Origin: JBBECJ01 sp963763325
GTDB taxonomy: Bacteria; Chloroflexota; Chloroflexia; Thermomicrobiales; CFX8
Assembly (NCBI GenBank): GCA_963763325.1
Contig: CAVXOL010000002.1
Span: 1 to 64,000 of the forward strand
Reading direction: 5' to 3'
Length of the DNA stretch: 64,000 nucleotides
The position numbers and the translations under genes were made by a program. Below, piece after piece: positions 36,705-46,125 of this stretch; position 1 is the stretch's first letter; every line of letters begins with the position of its first letter. The notes beneath the pieces were generated by a model. It did not search any database. It was not told the DNA's origin and saw only the letters and a program-made list of their open reading frames with translations.

Positions 36705-37124
36705 CTATCTGTCTGGGCCTGCAAGGGTTGAGCCATAACCTCGATCGATCTTCCGGCGCAGGCTGTCACCCGCCCGCAGCTCGAACTCGTCGAACCAGAC
36801 CTTCAGGCCGTGCGACCGAAGCGCATGTGCCAGGGGACCGGCGAACTCCACCTTGTCTTCCCAGGTGTGCGCCACAAAGACGTCGTAGGTTTCGCCGGTC
36901 TCGCGGTCAGGAACCGGTTCGTGAACCAGCGATGGGATTGATGAGAGCGGTGTCCGACGAACGGTTCGGGACGTGATCGCCGGCACCGATGGCGCAGCGA
37001 TCGCTGGGACGGAGCTCGATGGCCTCGTGATGTATTGGGGTGTGATGGTGACTCGGCGCTGCCACCGCACAGTGCTCTTGACGGTGACAGTGCGCTGGAT
37101 CCGGATCGTTCTTTTGCCTGGCAT
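36705..37124 (-). pseudogene. TIR-domain protein, truncated
   Basis: 139 residues. The first 75 are basic/Ser/Pro-rich with no recognised domain. A TIR domain then starts (YDVFVAHTWEDKVEFAGPLA, LKVWFDEFELRAGDSLRRKI) but stops at 36705 after only about 50 residues. It lacks the helix that carries the catalytic Glu and everything after it. Only 32 bases separate it from the reductase start, so the missing part has been lost rather than moved frame. GAAAGGATC precedes ATG 37124. Such TIR proteins can be NAD+-degrading defence effectors; this one cannot be active as read. Confidence 0.65.
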
Positions 37125-37195
37125 GGACGTGATCCTTTCGAGACGTATTAATGGTTGGCGGCACCCTGTCCCCCACCAGGGCACCGGACTAACGG

Positions 37196-37384
37196 CTAGT
37201 AGGTTCCGAGGAACCCATACGCTGGCACGCGCTGATACTTGATGATCTGACCAGGGCCGCAGTGCCCGCAGGGTGGCAGCCGGTCAGTCGTGTTGTCCAG
37301 CGTGACGCGCCAGTGGTGATTGCACCGAAAACAGATCGCTTCGTAGACGCCAATACCTGGCATCTCTCCAATATCGAACTGCAT
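37196..37384 (-). CDS. Small zinc-ribbon protein upstream of the TIR gene
   Basis: 62 residues. Two cysteine pairs, CFRC and CGHC, are spaced by about 18 residues, giving a zinc ribbon (AICFRCNHHWRV, PPCGHCGPGQI). ATG 37384 follows a strong GGAGG with 8-base spacing. It is followed after 71 bases by the truncated TIR gene in the same direction, so they may be a pair. Function unknown; zinc ribbons of this type often bind nucleic acid or act as adaptors. A possible minus-strand promoter, GATAAC/TTGCCA, lies at 37462-37489. Confidence 0.6.
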   Translation of the reverse strand: MQFDIGEMPGIGVYEAICFRCNHHWRVTLDNTTDRLPPCGHCGPGQIIKYQRVPAYGFLGTY

Positions 37385-37645
37385 TATGGTAACCTCCAAT
37401 CCACACCATCCGCCTCCTGGCCAGCCAGTCACCGACCACGTGTACGGACACCTGTCGAGATGTTATCACCACTACATCTGGTATGGCAAGCCATTTCCCT
37501 CCACAAGATGTTGACAACAAGTCACACCGCTCGCCTACTCTACTGAGTGTTCGTACACTTAGGGGTCTCAGGCTCGAAACAACCGCAACTCATCTGTCAG
37601 AGACAGACTTTCACGGTTTCGTAACAGAGTTTTCAAGGGTGCACT

Positions 37646-37864
37646 TCAATCCGCCAGCATACTCATCTCGCGGAAGCCAACCCGATCGACGAGCGAACCG
37701 CCAAGCGCGCCTGCCAGCGCGTAGGAGATCAGCGTGACGATCCCCACTAGCCCGACCCGCAACGCGCTATCGGTCGTCTGGAGCACGAACCACTGGATCG
37801 CGATAGCGCTGATGACGTTCCCGATCTCTGAGATCGTGTTCGCGCCCAGCAGCCCGACGCGCGA
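37646..37864 (-). pseudogene. MFS transporter N-terminal fragment
   Basis: About 72 codons encode VGLLGANTISEIGNVISAIA, IQWFVLQTTDSALRVGLVGI and SYALAGALGGSLVDRVGFRE. This is the first two membrane helices and the loop motif of an EntS-type (DHA3) MFS exporter, like the complete one at 59006-60301. It has no start codon of its own and ends at a stop where helix 3 should begin. It is in frame with the shifted LLM gene only by accident. The sequence before it is a run of short GGGAATCGGGA-like words. Confidence 0.65.
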
Positions 37865-37947
37865 AAATCGGGAATCGGGAGCCGGGAACCGAGATCGGAA
37901 GCGCGCGTCCGACGTCTCGATCTCCGACTCCCGAATCCCGCCGTCAC

Positions 37948-38857
37948 TCACATCGCCTGGTAGGCCGCAACCGCTTCGCCGAGCCGCGCGACGGCTTCGG
38001 CGGTATCGGGGGTGCTGACGAGGATGATGTGACCGACGCCTAGCTGCCTCGTACTCCTTGAAGACAGCCGCCATCTCCTCGGCGGTGCCGGCCAGGGCCC
38101 GGTCGGGGTCAATCTCTTCCGGCATCTTGTCGGGCGCGAGGTCAGGGAAGACGGTCGTGACGCCGACTGTCACCTCCAGCGTCGATGGATCGCGGCCAAC
38201 CTGCTCGCAGGCAGTTTCGAGCGCGGCCCGCCGTTCGGCCAGCATCGTCGGCCGGCCGAGCCAGGCGGTGTTCCACTGGTCGGCGTACTGGGCCGTCAGC
38301 CGCAGCATCCGCTCGCCCTTCGACGCGATCAGGATCGGCGGACCGCCGGGGCGTGGCCCACGCGGGCGCATCTCGCAGTTCGGGGCGCTGTAGTACTTGC
38401 CAGTGAAGTCGACCTTGCCCTCCTTGAGGAGCGGGTTGATGATCTGCATCGACTCCTCGAAGCGGCTGGCCAGGTGGTTGAACTCATAGCCGAACGCCTC
38501 GAACTCCGGCTGGTGCCAACCGGCGCCGACGCCGAGGATGATCCGCCCGCCGGAGACTTCGTCGGCCGTGATCGCCATCTTGGCCTGCAGGGCCGGGTTG
38601 CGCCAGGCCGTGCACATCACGATCGTGCCGAGCTCGACTCGGCTGGTCGCTTCGGCCAGCGCCGACAACAGCGTCCAGCCCTCCCAGATGCCGCGCGTCG
38701 GCTGGTCCGGAAAGCGATACAGCAGGTGGTCGTAAACCCAGACGGAATCGAAGCCGGCCTCCTCGGCCTGCAACGCCATCGCGCGCAACTCGGTGTATGG
38801 TGTCGGCGCCTCGGTCTCCTCGTGCTCCCCCAACATCAGGGCGTACCCGATTTTCAT
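37948..38857 (-). CDS. LLM-class F420-dependent oxidoreductase, frameshifted near C-terminus
   Basis: About 302 residues of luciferase-like monooxygenase fold: MKIGYALMLGEHEE, FDSVWVYDHLLYRF, VELGTIVMCTAWRNPALQAK and GGRIILGVGAGWHQPEFEAFG. The C-terminus moves frame near 38045 and then reads GVGHIILVSTPDTAEAVARL, ending AVAAYQAM at 37948. Enzymes of this type use F420 or FMN for hydride transfer; the substrate is unknown. Two related enzymes occur at 48647 and 51249. Confidence 0.82.
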
Positions 38858-38946
38858 CCAGCCTTCTTTCCTACCTGTTCAACGGTCACAAGCCGGCGCC
38901 GATTGTAATGCCTATCGTCTCCGGTTGTTCTCACTCAGTGTTCGGC

Positions 38947-39051
38947 GACGGAACATCTGCGTCGCAATTGCCATTTTGCCCGTACCTTCGTCAGGGCTGG
39001 CTCCGGCGGAATCTCTGGTTGACTGCCGCGACAGGGGACAGATGTTCCGTC
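38947..39051. repeat. Short inverted repeat in intergenic gap
   Basis: GACGGAACATCTG (38947-38959) is perfectly inverted as CAGATGTTCCGTC (39039-39051), enclosing about 80 bases without a gene. It lies between the LLM gene start and the 3' end of the PIG-L gene. It could be a small MITE-like remnant or a transcript-end structure. Confidence 0.5.
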
Positions 39052-39089
39052 CGGTGCGAAGACCGTGTTGCGAGCCGCTCGACCAGACC

Positions 39090-39845
39090 TCAGCCTGGCA
39101 GCGTCTCGAATGGAAAGAGCGTCATCCGTCGATACGGCTCGGCCATGACGGCGCCACTATGACCGTAGAGTCCGTGATAGAGCGCTGCTGCCCGGTCGAT
39201 CTGGCGGTGGAGCGCCCAGCCGAGGTCGTCGTCCGAGAGCTGGTCAGCAGCGGGATCGTCAAGCACGAGGCGCAACCGCTCGGGCGCGTGCTCGCGGCGG
39301 AACGACTGACCTGAGAAGGACAATTGAAAGCCGAGCTCGCGCATGGCTGCTTCCTTCTGGCCATAGACATCGACGACCTCGACAACGCAGTTGGGGTGGT
39401 CGGGCGTCATGAAGTAGACCGCGGCAACATTGTGTGGCTCGCCGCACTCGGGAATATCGACATCGCGGCCAGCGAGGGCCAGCGCCTCGACATAGAGCAG
39501 CATGAACTCGCGCCGGTCGGGGTCGAGGTCGTGCGCGGCGTGCTCAGGGTCCTGGCAGATGACGATGTCGGGCCTGGTGTCACGCACCAACGCCATGATG
39601 ACGCGCTTCGACTCACGATCGACGTGCAGGTCTCCGTATTGCCAGCCGAGGAAGCGCACGTCCTCGATGCCCAGATGGCCGGCTGCTGCCCGGATCTGCT
39701 CCTTGGCTTCCTCGCGCGGCAACGCCACCGCGACGGTCACCTTCGCACCGGCTCTGGCGTGTTTCGCCAGTGTGCCGCCGCACTCGACCATCTCCATGCC
39801 GAAGGTAGCGAGCATCAAGATGCTTGGAGCACTGCCTGAATTCAT
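39090..39845 (-). CDS. PIG-L/LmbE-family deacetylase-like protein, atypical metal site
   Basis: 251 residues. The Rossmann-like start, REEAKEQIRAAAGHLGIEDVRFLGW and the zinc-ligand segment QDPEHAAHDLDPDR (HxxH type) place it in the PIG-L/LmbE family of N-acetyl-sugar deacetylases. The usual N-terminal AHPDD is replaced by TFGMEMVECGG, which removes one zinc-ligand His and the catalytic Asp. A subfamily with altered chemistry, or loss of activity, is possible. ATG 39845 follows AAAGGAG. Confidence 0.78.
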   Translation of the reverse strand: MNSGSAPSILMLATFGMEMVECGGTLAKHARAGAKVTVAVALPREEAKEQIRAAAGHLGIEDVRFLGWQYGDLHVDRESKRVIMALVRDTRPDIVICQDPEHAAHDLDPDRREFMLLYVEALALAGRDVDIPECGEPHNVAAVYFMTPDHPNCVVEVVDVYGQKEAAMRELGFQLSFSGQSFRREHAPERLRLVLDDPAADQLSDDDLGWALHRQIDRAAALYHGLYGHSGAVMAEPYRRMTLFPFETLPG

Positions 39846-40177
39846 CTGAACTCCTTTCTCGATTGGTCGCGATCATACGCGGGAGCGACAGCCGGGAGCG
39901 AAACACCGCGACATGGACGGTCCCTGCTGCCGCAACAACCAGTGTCGTCCGGGAACATACCAGTTGAGGCGTCGTCGCAACGTCAGACGCAACTGGTGGG
40001 CGGGAGTAGAGAACCGCCGCTGGATGCATCGTACCGCAGGATCCTGGTCGCACATTTGAAACGATGCCGCTGAACTGGCTGGTATTGCTCACCATCCTGT
40101 TTCTCGGGGTGTACTACACTGAACGCATCGAACCACTCCCGAACCGGACCGCGCCGTCCGAGAGGAGCGTTGCGGCA
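39846..40177. other. Intergenic, divergent promoter region
   Basis: About 330 bases between the divergent PIG-L and cyclase genes. The cyclase frame stays open back to an ATG at 40064 with a hydrophobic stretch (NWLVLLTILFLGVYY), but the ribosome site AGAGGAG at 40161-40167 supports a start at 40178. No other gene or clear operator is seen. Confidence 0.5.
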
Positions 40178-42109
40178 ATGCGTCGTCCCATCCTTGTCGA
40201 GAACACGGTCACTGTCCCGTACTCGCCGGAACAGCTCTGGCGCTACGTTGCCGATACGCAGCGAATGGACCGCGCCGTCGGGCTGCCGAAGGCGAGCTTC
40301 ACGCGGGTCGAGCGTCCGGAGGGTGGCGAGATCGTCACCGGCGAATACCGGATTGGCAAACGGCTCGTCTACGCGCGCTGGCGCGAGCATCCGTTCGCCT
40401 GGGAGCGACCACGGCACTACAGCATCCTGCGAGAGTACCAGCGTGGCCCTGTCACCCGCTTCCACGGCGGCGCCGATCTGGAGGCGGTCGAAACAACCTG
40501 AATGGTGAACAGCGCACCCGGATTCGGGTCTTCGGTGAGTTCACACCACGCCATCCGATCTTCGCGCCGTTCATCCGGCATCTCGTCGCCCGCCGGGCGA
40601 TGCGTCGCTCGCAACAGCAGTACGAGACGATCGCCGCCTACCTCGCCGGGCAGGCGGCGCGACCCTTCGTCAATCCGCTGACGTTCGGGATGCCGGCCGG
40701 CCGCGTGACTGCGGAGCGAATCATCGACCGGCTCACCCGCGAGAGCATCCCACCCGCGCTGGCCGGCAGGCTGGCCAACTGGCTGCTGGAGATGAGCGAT
40801 GAGGACGTAGCCGGGATGCGGCCGATCGAGCTTGCACGACGCTGGGGTAACCAACGAGCGCGAGACGATCGAAGCCTTCCTGCGAGCAACGACGGCGGGC
40901 ATCCTCGAGATGCGCTGGGAGCTGATCTGCCCGTCGTGCCGGGGCGTGAAGGCGGAGGCGATCCACCTCAGGAACCTGGCCGGCGAAGGGTATTGCCCCG
41001 CCTGCAGGCTGCCGTTCTCGGCCAACGTCGATGAGGCAATCGAGGCGCGGTTCTATCCAGCGCCGTCGATCCGTCGCGCGGAGGTCGGCTCCTATTGCGT
41101 CGGCAGCCCAATGGATACGCCACACCGGCTGGCACAGGCAACCGTCCAGCCAGGAGCGCAGGCAAACTGGCGGCTACACCTCCGGCCTGGCCCGTATACG
41201 ATCCGATCGCCACAGAGTCGGGGCGTCGCGCGGATTGAGATCGCGGATGTCCATACCGCCACTGATGCGGAACTGGCGTTCGAACCGGCCGTGATTCTGC
41301 CTGAACAGGTGGGACTATCAGCCGGCAACGTCGCAATCCAGATCGTGAACCAGACGCCACATGTCCTGACAGCCGTCCTCGATGATGGACACTGGGCGCA
41401 GCTCGCGCTGACTCCTGGAACGCTGATGACGCTGCCAGCCTTTCGCGCGCTCTTCTCGGTCGAGGCGCTGGCGGCCGGCGTGGAGCTGTCGATCACACGG
41501 GTCGGTCTGCTGTTCACCGACCTGGCCGGCTCGACCGCCCTCTACGAGCGAGCCGGCGAGGGACGCGCGTTCCGGCTGGTTGGCGAACACTTTGAAATTC
41601 TGCGCATAGCCATCGAGGGAGCCGGCGGAGCCGTCATCAAGACGATCGGCGATGCGGTGATGGGAGCCTTTCCGGACGGAGAGTCGGCCCTGGAAGGCGC
41701 GATTGCGATCCAGCAGGCGATCCACGCGCTTGATACCGGCGACTTTGCCGATCCTGCCAACCTGCTGAAGATCGGCGTCCATGCCGGTCCGTGCTACGCT
41801 GTTACGCTCAACGACCGGCTTGATTACTTCGGGGCCGCCGTCAATCTGGCCGCCCGCGCCCAGCACGAAGCCCTCGGCGGCCAGATCGTCGCGACGGCAG
41901 CCGTATTTGAGAGCGCTCCAGAACTTGTCGAAGACGTGGGACTGCACGCCGAGCCGTTCGAGGTCACACTACGTGGCATCAGCGCCCCGGTCCGCCTCTA
42001 CCGTATCGATTGCGGAATGAGACGAATGGCCGTACCCACGATTGCGGCCGGGCGATCCGTAGATGATTCGGACGAGGCAGCGCCTTCACTCAACGGCGTA
42101 GAACAGTAG
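40178..42109 (+). CDS. Class III adenylate/guanylate cyclase with SRPBCC and zinc-ribbon (DUF5939) regions, frameshifted
   Basis: About 643 residues. N-terminal SRPBCC-like part is RRPILVENTVTVPYSPEQLW. The middle region has a zinc ribbon CPSC ... CPAC (DUF5939-like). The C-terminal cyclase domain begins VGLLFTDLAGSTALYERAG. The two metal Asp are in FTDLAGS and KTIGDAVMGAF, and the Asn is in AAVNLAARAQ, so catalysis looks possible. The frame changes near 40500 and again near 40845. It makes a cyclic nucleotide in the cytosol; the SRPBCC part may sense a hydrophobic ligand. Confidence 0.8.
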
Positions 42110-42150
42110 CGCCAGATAACGCGAATGACCGGAACCAGAAGGGTACGACG

Positions 42151-43011
42151 ATGGCTGCTGTACGTCACGAGACGACACGAATCAGACCAGTGATTCCAGC
42201 CATGCGCTGGCTGCTGCTGGTGGCGGGGCTACTCGTTCTAGGGGCGGGAAACTCGTTGTTCCTTTTCTCATCACAGACCGACGAGTATTTCGCCTGGACA
42301 ATCGGCAACCCGTTGACTGCGGCCTTCCTCGGCGCAGCCTTCTGGGCAAGTTGCGCGCTGGAGATTCTGTCGGCCAGAGAGCGGGTGTGGTCTCGGGCGC
42401 GGCTGGCGGTGCCGGCCGTCCTGATCTTCACGATCCTGACGGCGATCGCGACGATGATCCACCGCGACATCTTCCACGACAACTGGATCGCCTGGGCATG
42501 GATCGGCATCTATCTGATCGTGCCGCCGGTCTTCATGATCGTCCTCGGGATGCAGTTGCAGGAGCCGGGCGTTGATGAGCCGCGCCAGTTCCCACTGCCG
42601 GACTGGCTGCGCGTGATGTCGGTTATCCAGGGCATCGTTCTGCTCGGCGCCGGGAGCGCGCTGATGATCGCGCCGCTTGACGCGATGCGAATCTGGCCGT
42701 GGCCGCTGACAGAACTCACCTCACGGGCAATTGGAGCCTGGCTGATCGGTCTCGGCGTCATCGCGCTTCAGGCCGCCTGGGAGAACGACTTCCTGCGCAT
42801 CCGCTCCGGAGCAATTGCGGCTCTCCTGCTGGCCGTCTTGCAGAGTCTCGCGCTGATTCGATACCCCGACACCTTCGACTTCAACAGCATCGAAGGAATC
42901 GTCTACCTGATCGCGCTCGCCAACGTTGCCGCCGTCGCGGTCGTCAGCCTTGCCGGTTACCTGCGGGCGACCCGCGGCGTGCCCGAGACAGCGCCGGTAG
43001 CCGCAGGCTGA
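42151..43011 (+). CDS. Integral membrane protein, unknown function
   Basis: 286 residues with about eight hydrophobic segments: WLLLVAGLLVLGAGNSLFLF, AFLGAAFWASCALEIL, VPAVLIFTILTAIATMI, WAWIGIYLIVPPVFMIVLGM, VIQGIVLLGAGSALMI, IGAWLIGLGVIALQA, AIAALLLAVLQSLALI and IALANVAAVAVVSLAGYL. No family motif is recognised. It begins 41 bases after the cyclase gene with AGAAGGG before the ATG, so it may be co-transcribed and act in the same signal pathway. Confidence 0.7.
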   Translation: MAAVRHETTRIRPVIPAMRWLLLVAGLLVLGAGNSLFLFSSQTDEYFAWTIGNPLTAAFLGAAFWASCALEILSARERVWSRARLAVPAVLIFTILTAIATMIHRDIFHDNWIAWAWIGIYLIVPPVFMIVLGMQLQEPGVDEPRQFPLPDWLRVMSVIQGIVLLGAGSALMIAPLDAMRIWPWPLTELTSRAIGAWLIGLGVIALQAAWENDFLRIRSGAIAALLLAVLQSLALIRYPDTFDFNSIEGIVYLIALANVAAVAVVSLAGYLRATRGVPETAPVAAG

Positions 43012-43127
43012 GCAGCCTCCGATGGACCGGAACATGCGCAGGCGCTCCGAGGACGCACAGGAACGGACGTGGCCTGCTTTCACCGATCGACGGAGGAACA
43101 GGTCAGTAAACTGTTCAGGGGTAATTC

Positions 43128-44628
43128 ATGAGATATCGCGCGCTGTTGCTACTGGTCATGCTAGGGGCGATGCTCGCCGCCTGCATGAACGGCGACAACG
43201 ACGACGAGCCGACTGCCGCGTCGTCGAGCAGCCCAACGATTGCGGCATCTGCTTCACCAACATCGCCCGCTGCATCGCCGACCAACACCGGCGCGACATC
43301 ATCGCCGGGCACGGAGTCGACAGGATCTCCCGCGGCATCTCCCGAGGGGTCGCCGGTCGCTGAGACCATCATCCCTGACACGCCTGTCGGCGAACGCTTT
43401 GCCTGGGTCCTGGATGTCGTCAACAGCGGTGCAACCGAGCTGACACCTGAAATGGTCGAGGAAGCGTTCACCCCGGACGTCCTCGCACAGCTTCCGGCCG
43501 ACCAGTTGATCGCGGCGATCCAGCAGGTGGCCGCCAGCGGGCCATTTACGTTCGAGGGGTTCTGGGAGCCACCGACAGCCTACGAAGCTGTCGGCTTGCT
43601 GACAGCGCCAGCCGGCGAAGAGCTTCTGATGGTTGTCGCGGTCGAGGAGACCGAGCCATACCGGATGACGGCCCTGAACTTTCAGCCGGCGCCGACGCCG
43701 ATCGAACTTGCGGCGTGGGAAGAATTCGACGCGCAGTTCGCGGCGCTGGCATCGGAGGCGAACTTCCTTGCGGCCGAGATCGTGGATGGCGAATGCGTTC
43801 CGGTCCATGCGCTGAATCCCGAGACACGGTTGGCGATCGGTTCCGGCTTCAAGCTCTATGTTCTCGGCGAGCTAGCCCGCAAGATCGAGGCAGGCGAGGT
43901 CACCTGGGACGACGAGCTGGAGATCAACGACGACTGGAAGAGCCTGCCAAGCGGCATCATGCAGGACGAGCCGGCCGGGACGCCGTTCACGCTCCAGCAC
44001 TACGCCGAGCTGATGATCTCGATCAGCGACAACACGGCGACCGACCACCTGCTACGCGCGTTGGGCCGCCAGAACGTCGAGGCCATCCAGGCCGAGATGG
44101 GCCACGCAGAGCCGGGTGTGAACGTCCCAATGCTGACGACGCGCGAGCTGTTCGCGCTCAAGCTGGTCATGCCACAGGAGGTCGTCGACGCCTATATTGC
44201 CGGCACAGACGACGAGCAGCGCGCAATCCTCGAGAACGAGGTCGCTGCCGCCGAGCTATCGGTCGAGGACATGGCCGACTGGACCAGCCCGCGTTCCATC
44301 GACACGATCGAGTGGTTCGCCTCGGCCGAGGACCTCTGCCAGGCGCTGATGTGGTTGCACGACTGCCGGAGCGCGTACCGGACTCGAGCCGGTTCGCGAC
44401 ATCCTCTCGATCAACCCAGGCGTGCCGGTGGACGGCGAAACCTGGCCGTGGGTCGGCTTCAAGGGTGGTTCCGAACCGGGAGTCCTGAACGGCAACTGGC
44501 TGCTGGAACGCGCCGACGGCCGGACATTCGTCATCAGCGCCAATCTGAATGACACCTCACAAGACGTCGATCAGGCGACGGCGCTCCGCCTGCTGATGGG
44601 CGCGATGAACCTGCTCGCGGAGGAGTGA
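43128..44628 (+). CDS. Lipoprotein, class A beta-lactamase-like serine hydrolase, frameshifted near C-terminus
   Basis: A signal peptide with lipobox LAAC (Cys19) anchors it outside the membrane. A Ser/Thr/Pro-rich linker of about 60 residues follows, then an NTF2-like segment (near 90-180) and a beta-lactamase-2 type domain. SxxK is SGFK in AIGSGFKLYVLGELA, SDN is in MISISDNTATDHLL, and KGG in WPWVGFKGGSEPG stands for KTG. The frame breaks near 44375; two missing C bases in CC runs restore LPERVPDLEPVRDIL. A perfect 16-bp hairpin follows. Confidence 0.82.
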
Positions 44629-44634
44629 GAAGCG

Positions 44635-44673
44635 CCTCCCCAACCGCCACTCAGAGGGTGGCGGTTGGGGAGG
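44635..44673 (+). terminator. Strong hairpin terminator after the lipoprotein gene
   Basis: CCTCCCCAACCGCCAC (44635-44650) and GTGGCGGTTGGGGAGG (44658-44673) form a perfect 16-bp stem with a 7-base loop, starting 6 bases after the stop codon. A short GGGTT follows rather than a long T-tract. This is the clearest terminator-like structure in the window. Confidence 0.75.
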
Positions 44674-44769
44674 GGTTCGCGGCATGCGCCTTGCCGAGAC
44701 ATCAGCGAACGGGCGTGCACTCGCACGACAGAGCCCCGCGACGGAGCGAGGTGGATGGAGGAACACGAC

Positions 44770-46065
44770 GTGGCTACTGATCCGGTAAGACAAATCCACG
44801 AGGACGAGACCGAATCCCCTTACGATCTGAACCTGCGGAAGGCACTGGTCCGGCTGGCGGCAGCGCCGCCGTCGACTGACGCGCCCTACCTGACCGTCAG
44901 CCTTGACTGGCGGCCGGAGGGCAGCCAGCCACACACGCGCTACGCCCGTCAGGTCTTCGCCGAGCAGATGGAACAAATCATCGCCGATTACGAGCCACAT
45001 ACGCTGGCGCACGACAGCCTGACGGCAGACATCGAGCGGATCGCGGGCTGGCTCGACGGTCAGGTCGATCCAGCCGCGCATGGCGTCTTTATCGTCGCCT
45101 GCCTCAATACCAACGTCTTCCACGCGCTCTCGCTCAACATTCCGCTTGAGACGCGCGTCGTCGTTGGCCCGACACCGGCGCTGACGATGCTTGGGCGCAT
45201 TGCCGAGGACTACGCCGGCTTCGCCGTCATTCATGCTGACCAGCACAATGGCTCCATTCAGTTCTTCAGCCAGGGAACGCGCGAGCATGGAGTCTCTCTC
45301 AAGGGTAACGTCTACCCACGCCACCACCAGCAGGGCGGCTTCTCGCAGCAACGCTTCCAGAATCGTGCCGAGGAGAAGGTAGAGGCCTTCGCACGGGCGA
45401 TCGCCGAGGAGGCCCGCAAGGCAATCGACGACAACCCGGTCGAGATGATCGTCCTGGCCGGTAACGAGAGCATGACCAGCGCCCTGAACGACGCCCTGCA
45501 TCAGACGCTCCGGGAGCGGATCGTCGGCATCGCCCCGGTCGATATTCGCGCCAGCACTGACGAGCTACTGGAGGCGGTCCTGCCATTGGTGGCCGAGGCG
45601 GAACGACAACAGGAGCTCGAGGCCGTCCAGCGTGTCAACGATGGTCAGGGGCCGGGCGGCCACGCAACAGCCGGAGCCGAGGATGTCCTCGTCGCGCTTC
45701 AGTCCGGCCAGGTGATGACGCTGGTGATGAACGACGATTTCCACGGCCCCGGATGGGCTGACTACACAATGCCGGTTTACGGCGCCGGCAATCCACCGAA
45801 AAAGCACCCGGCCGGCGGCAAGACTGACCAGATCGTCGAGGTCGCGCTGGAGGACGAGATCGTCCGGCTGGCCGTCCAGACCGGCGCCGACATTGAGATC
45901 GTCCACTCGTCGGTCCCGGTCGAAACCGACGGCGACGCTACAATCCGCAAGGCCAGTGACGACATCCCGCGCTCGGAAGCCGCTCAGTCCCTCGACCAAC
46001 TCGGTGGCGTCGCCGCAATCCTGCGCTTCGTCCTCAGCGACGAGCAATCGGTTGCGGACGCGTAG
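44770..46065 (+). CDS. eRF1-like Vms1/Ankzf1-type peptidyl-tRNA hydrolase family protein (baeRF)
   Basis: 431 residues. The segment HHQQGGFSQQRFQNRAEEKV carries the GxxSQQR motif of the Vms1/eRF1-like release-factor domain, whose glutamine loop acts on peptidyl-tRNA. The order of an N-terminal domain, this motif, then a Rossmann-like MIVLAGNESMTSALNDAL and an L7Ae/eRF1 domain-3-like C-terminal part (IVRLAVQTGADIEIV) fits bacterial members. A role in ribosome rescue is known for eukaryotic Vms1 and is inference here. GTG 44770 is chosen because GGAGG (44757-44761) lies 8 bases before it. Confidence 0.78.
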   Translation: MATDPVRQIHEDETESPYDLNLRKALVRLAAAPPSTDAPYLTVSLDWRPEGSQPHTRYARQVFAEQMEQIIADYEPHTLAHDSLTADIERIAGWLDGQVDPAAHGVFIVACLNTNVFHALSLNIPLETRVVVGPTPALTMLGRIAEDYAGFAVIHADQHNGSIQFFSQGTREHGVSLKGNVYPRHHQQGGFSQQRFQNRAEEKVEAFARAIAEEARKAIDDNPVEMIVLAGNESMTSALNDALHQTLRERIVGIAPVDIRASTDELLEAVLPLVAEAERQQELEAVQRVNDGQGPGGHATAGAEDVLVALQSGQVMTLVMNDDFHGPGWADYTMPVYGAGNPPKKHPAGGKTDQIVEVALEDEIVRLAVQTGADIEIVHSSVPVETDGDATIRKASDDIPRSEAAQSLDQLGGVAAILRFVLSDEQSVADA

Positions 46066-46073
46066 AGAAGAGA

Positions 46074-46122
46074 CGTGTGACGCGGCTCCCGACGTCCCGC
46101 GTCACACGTCCCGCGTCACACG
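46074..46122. terminator. Hairpin and duplicated arm between convergent genes
   Basis: CGTGTGACGCGG (46074-46085) pairs with CCGCGTCACACG (46097-46108), and the second arm is repeated at 46111-46122. The structure fills the 60-base gap between the convergent Vms1-like and sorbosone dehydrogenase genes and could end both transcripts. Confidence 0.55.
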
Positions 46123-46125
46123 CCC

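Noticed and set aside
37646..38857. LLM oxidoreductase fused to MFS helices
   Set aside because: The conserved LLM C-terminus continues in another frame to a stop at 37948, so the fusion is an indel artefact.
40064..40177. Membrane-anchored N-terminal extension of the cyclase
   Set aside because: The ribosome site AGAGGAG sits before 40178 and the conserved SRPBCC start is there.
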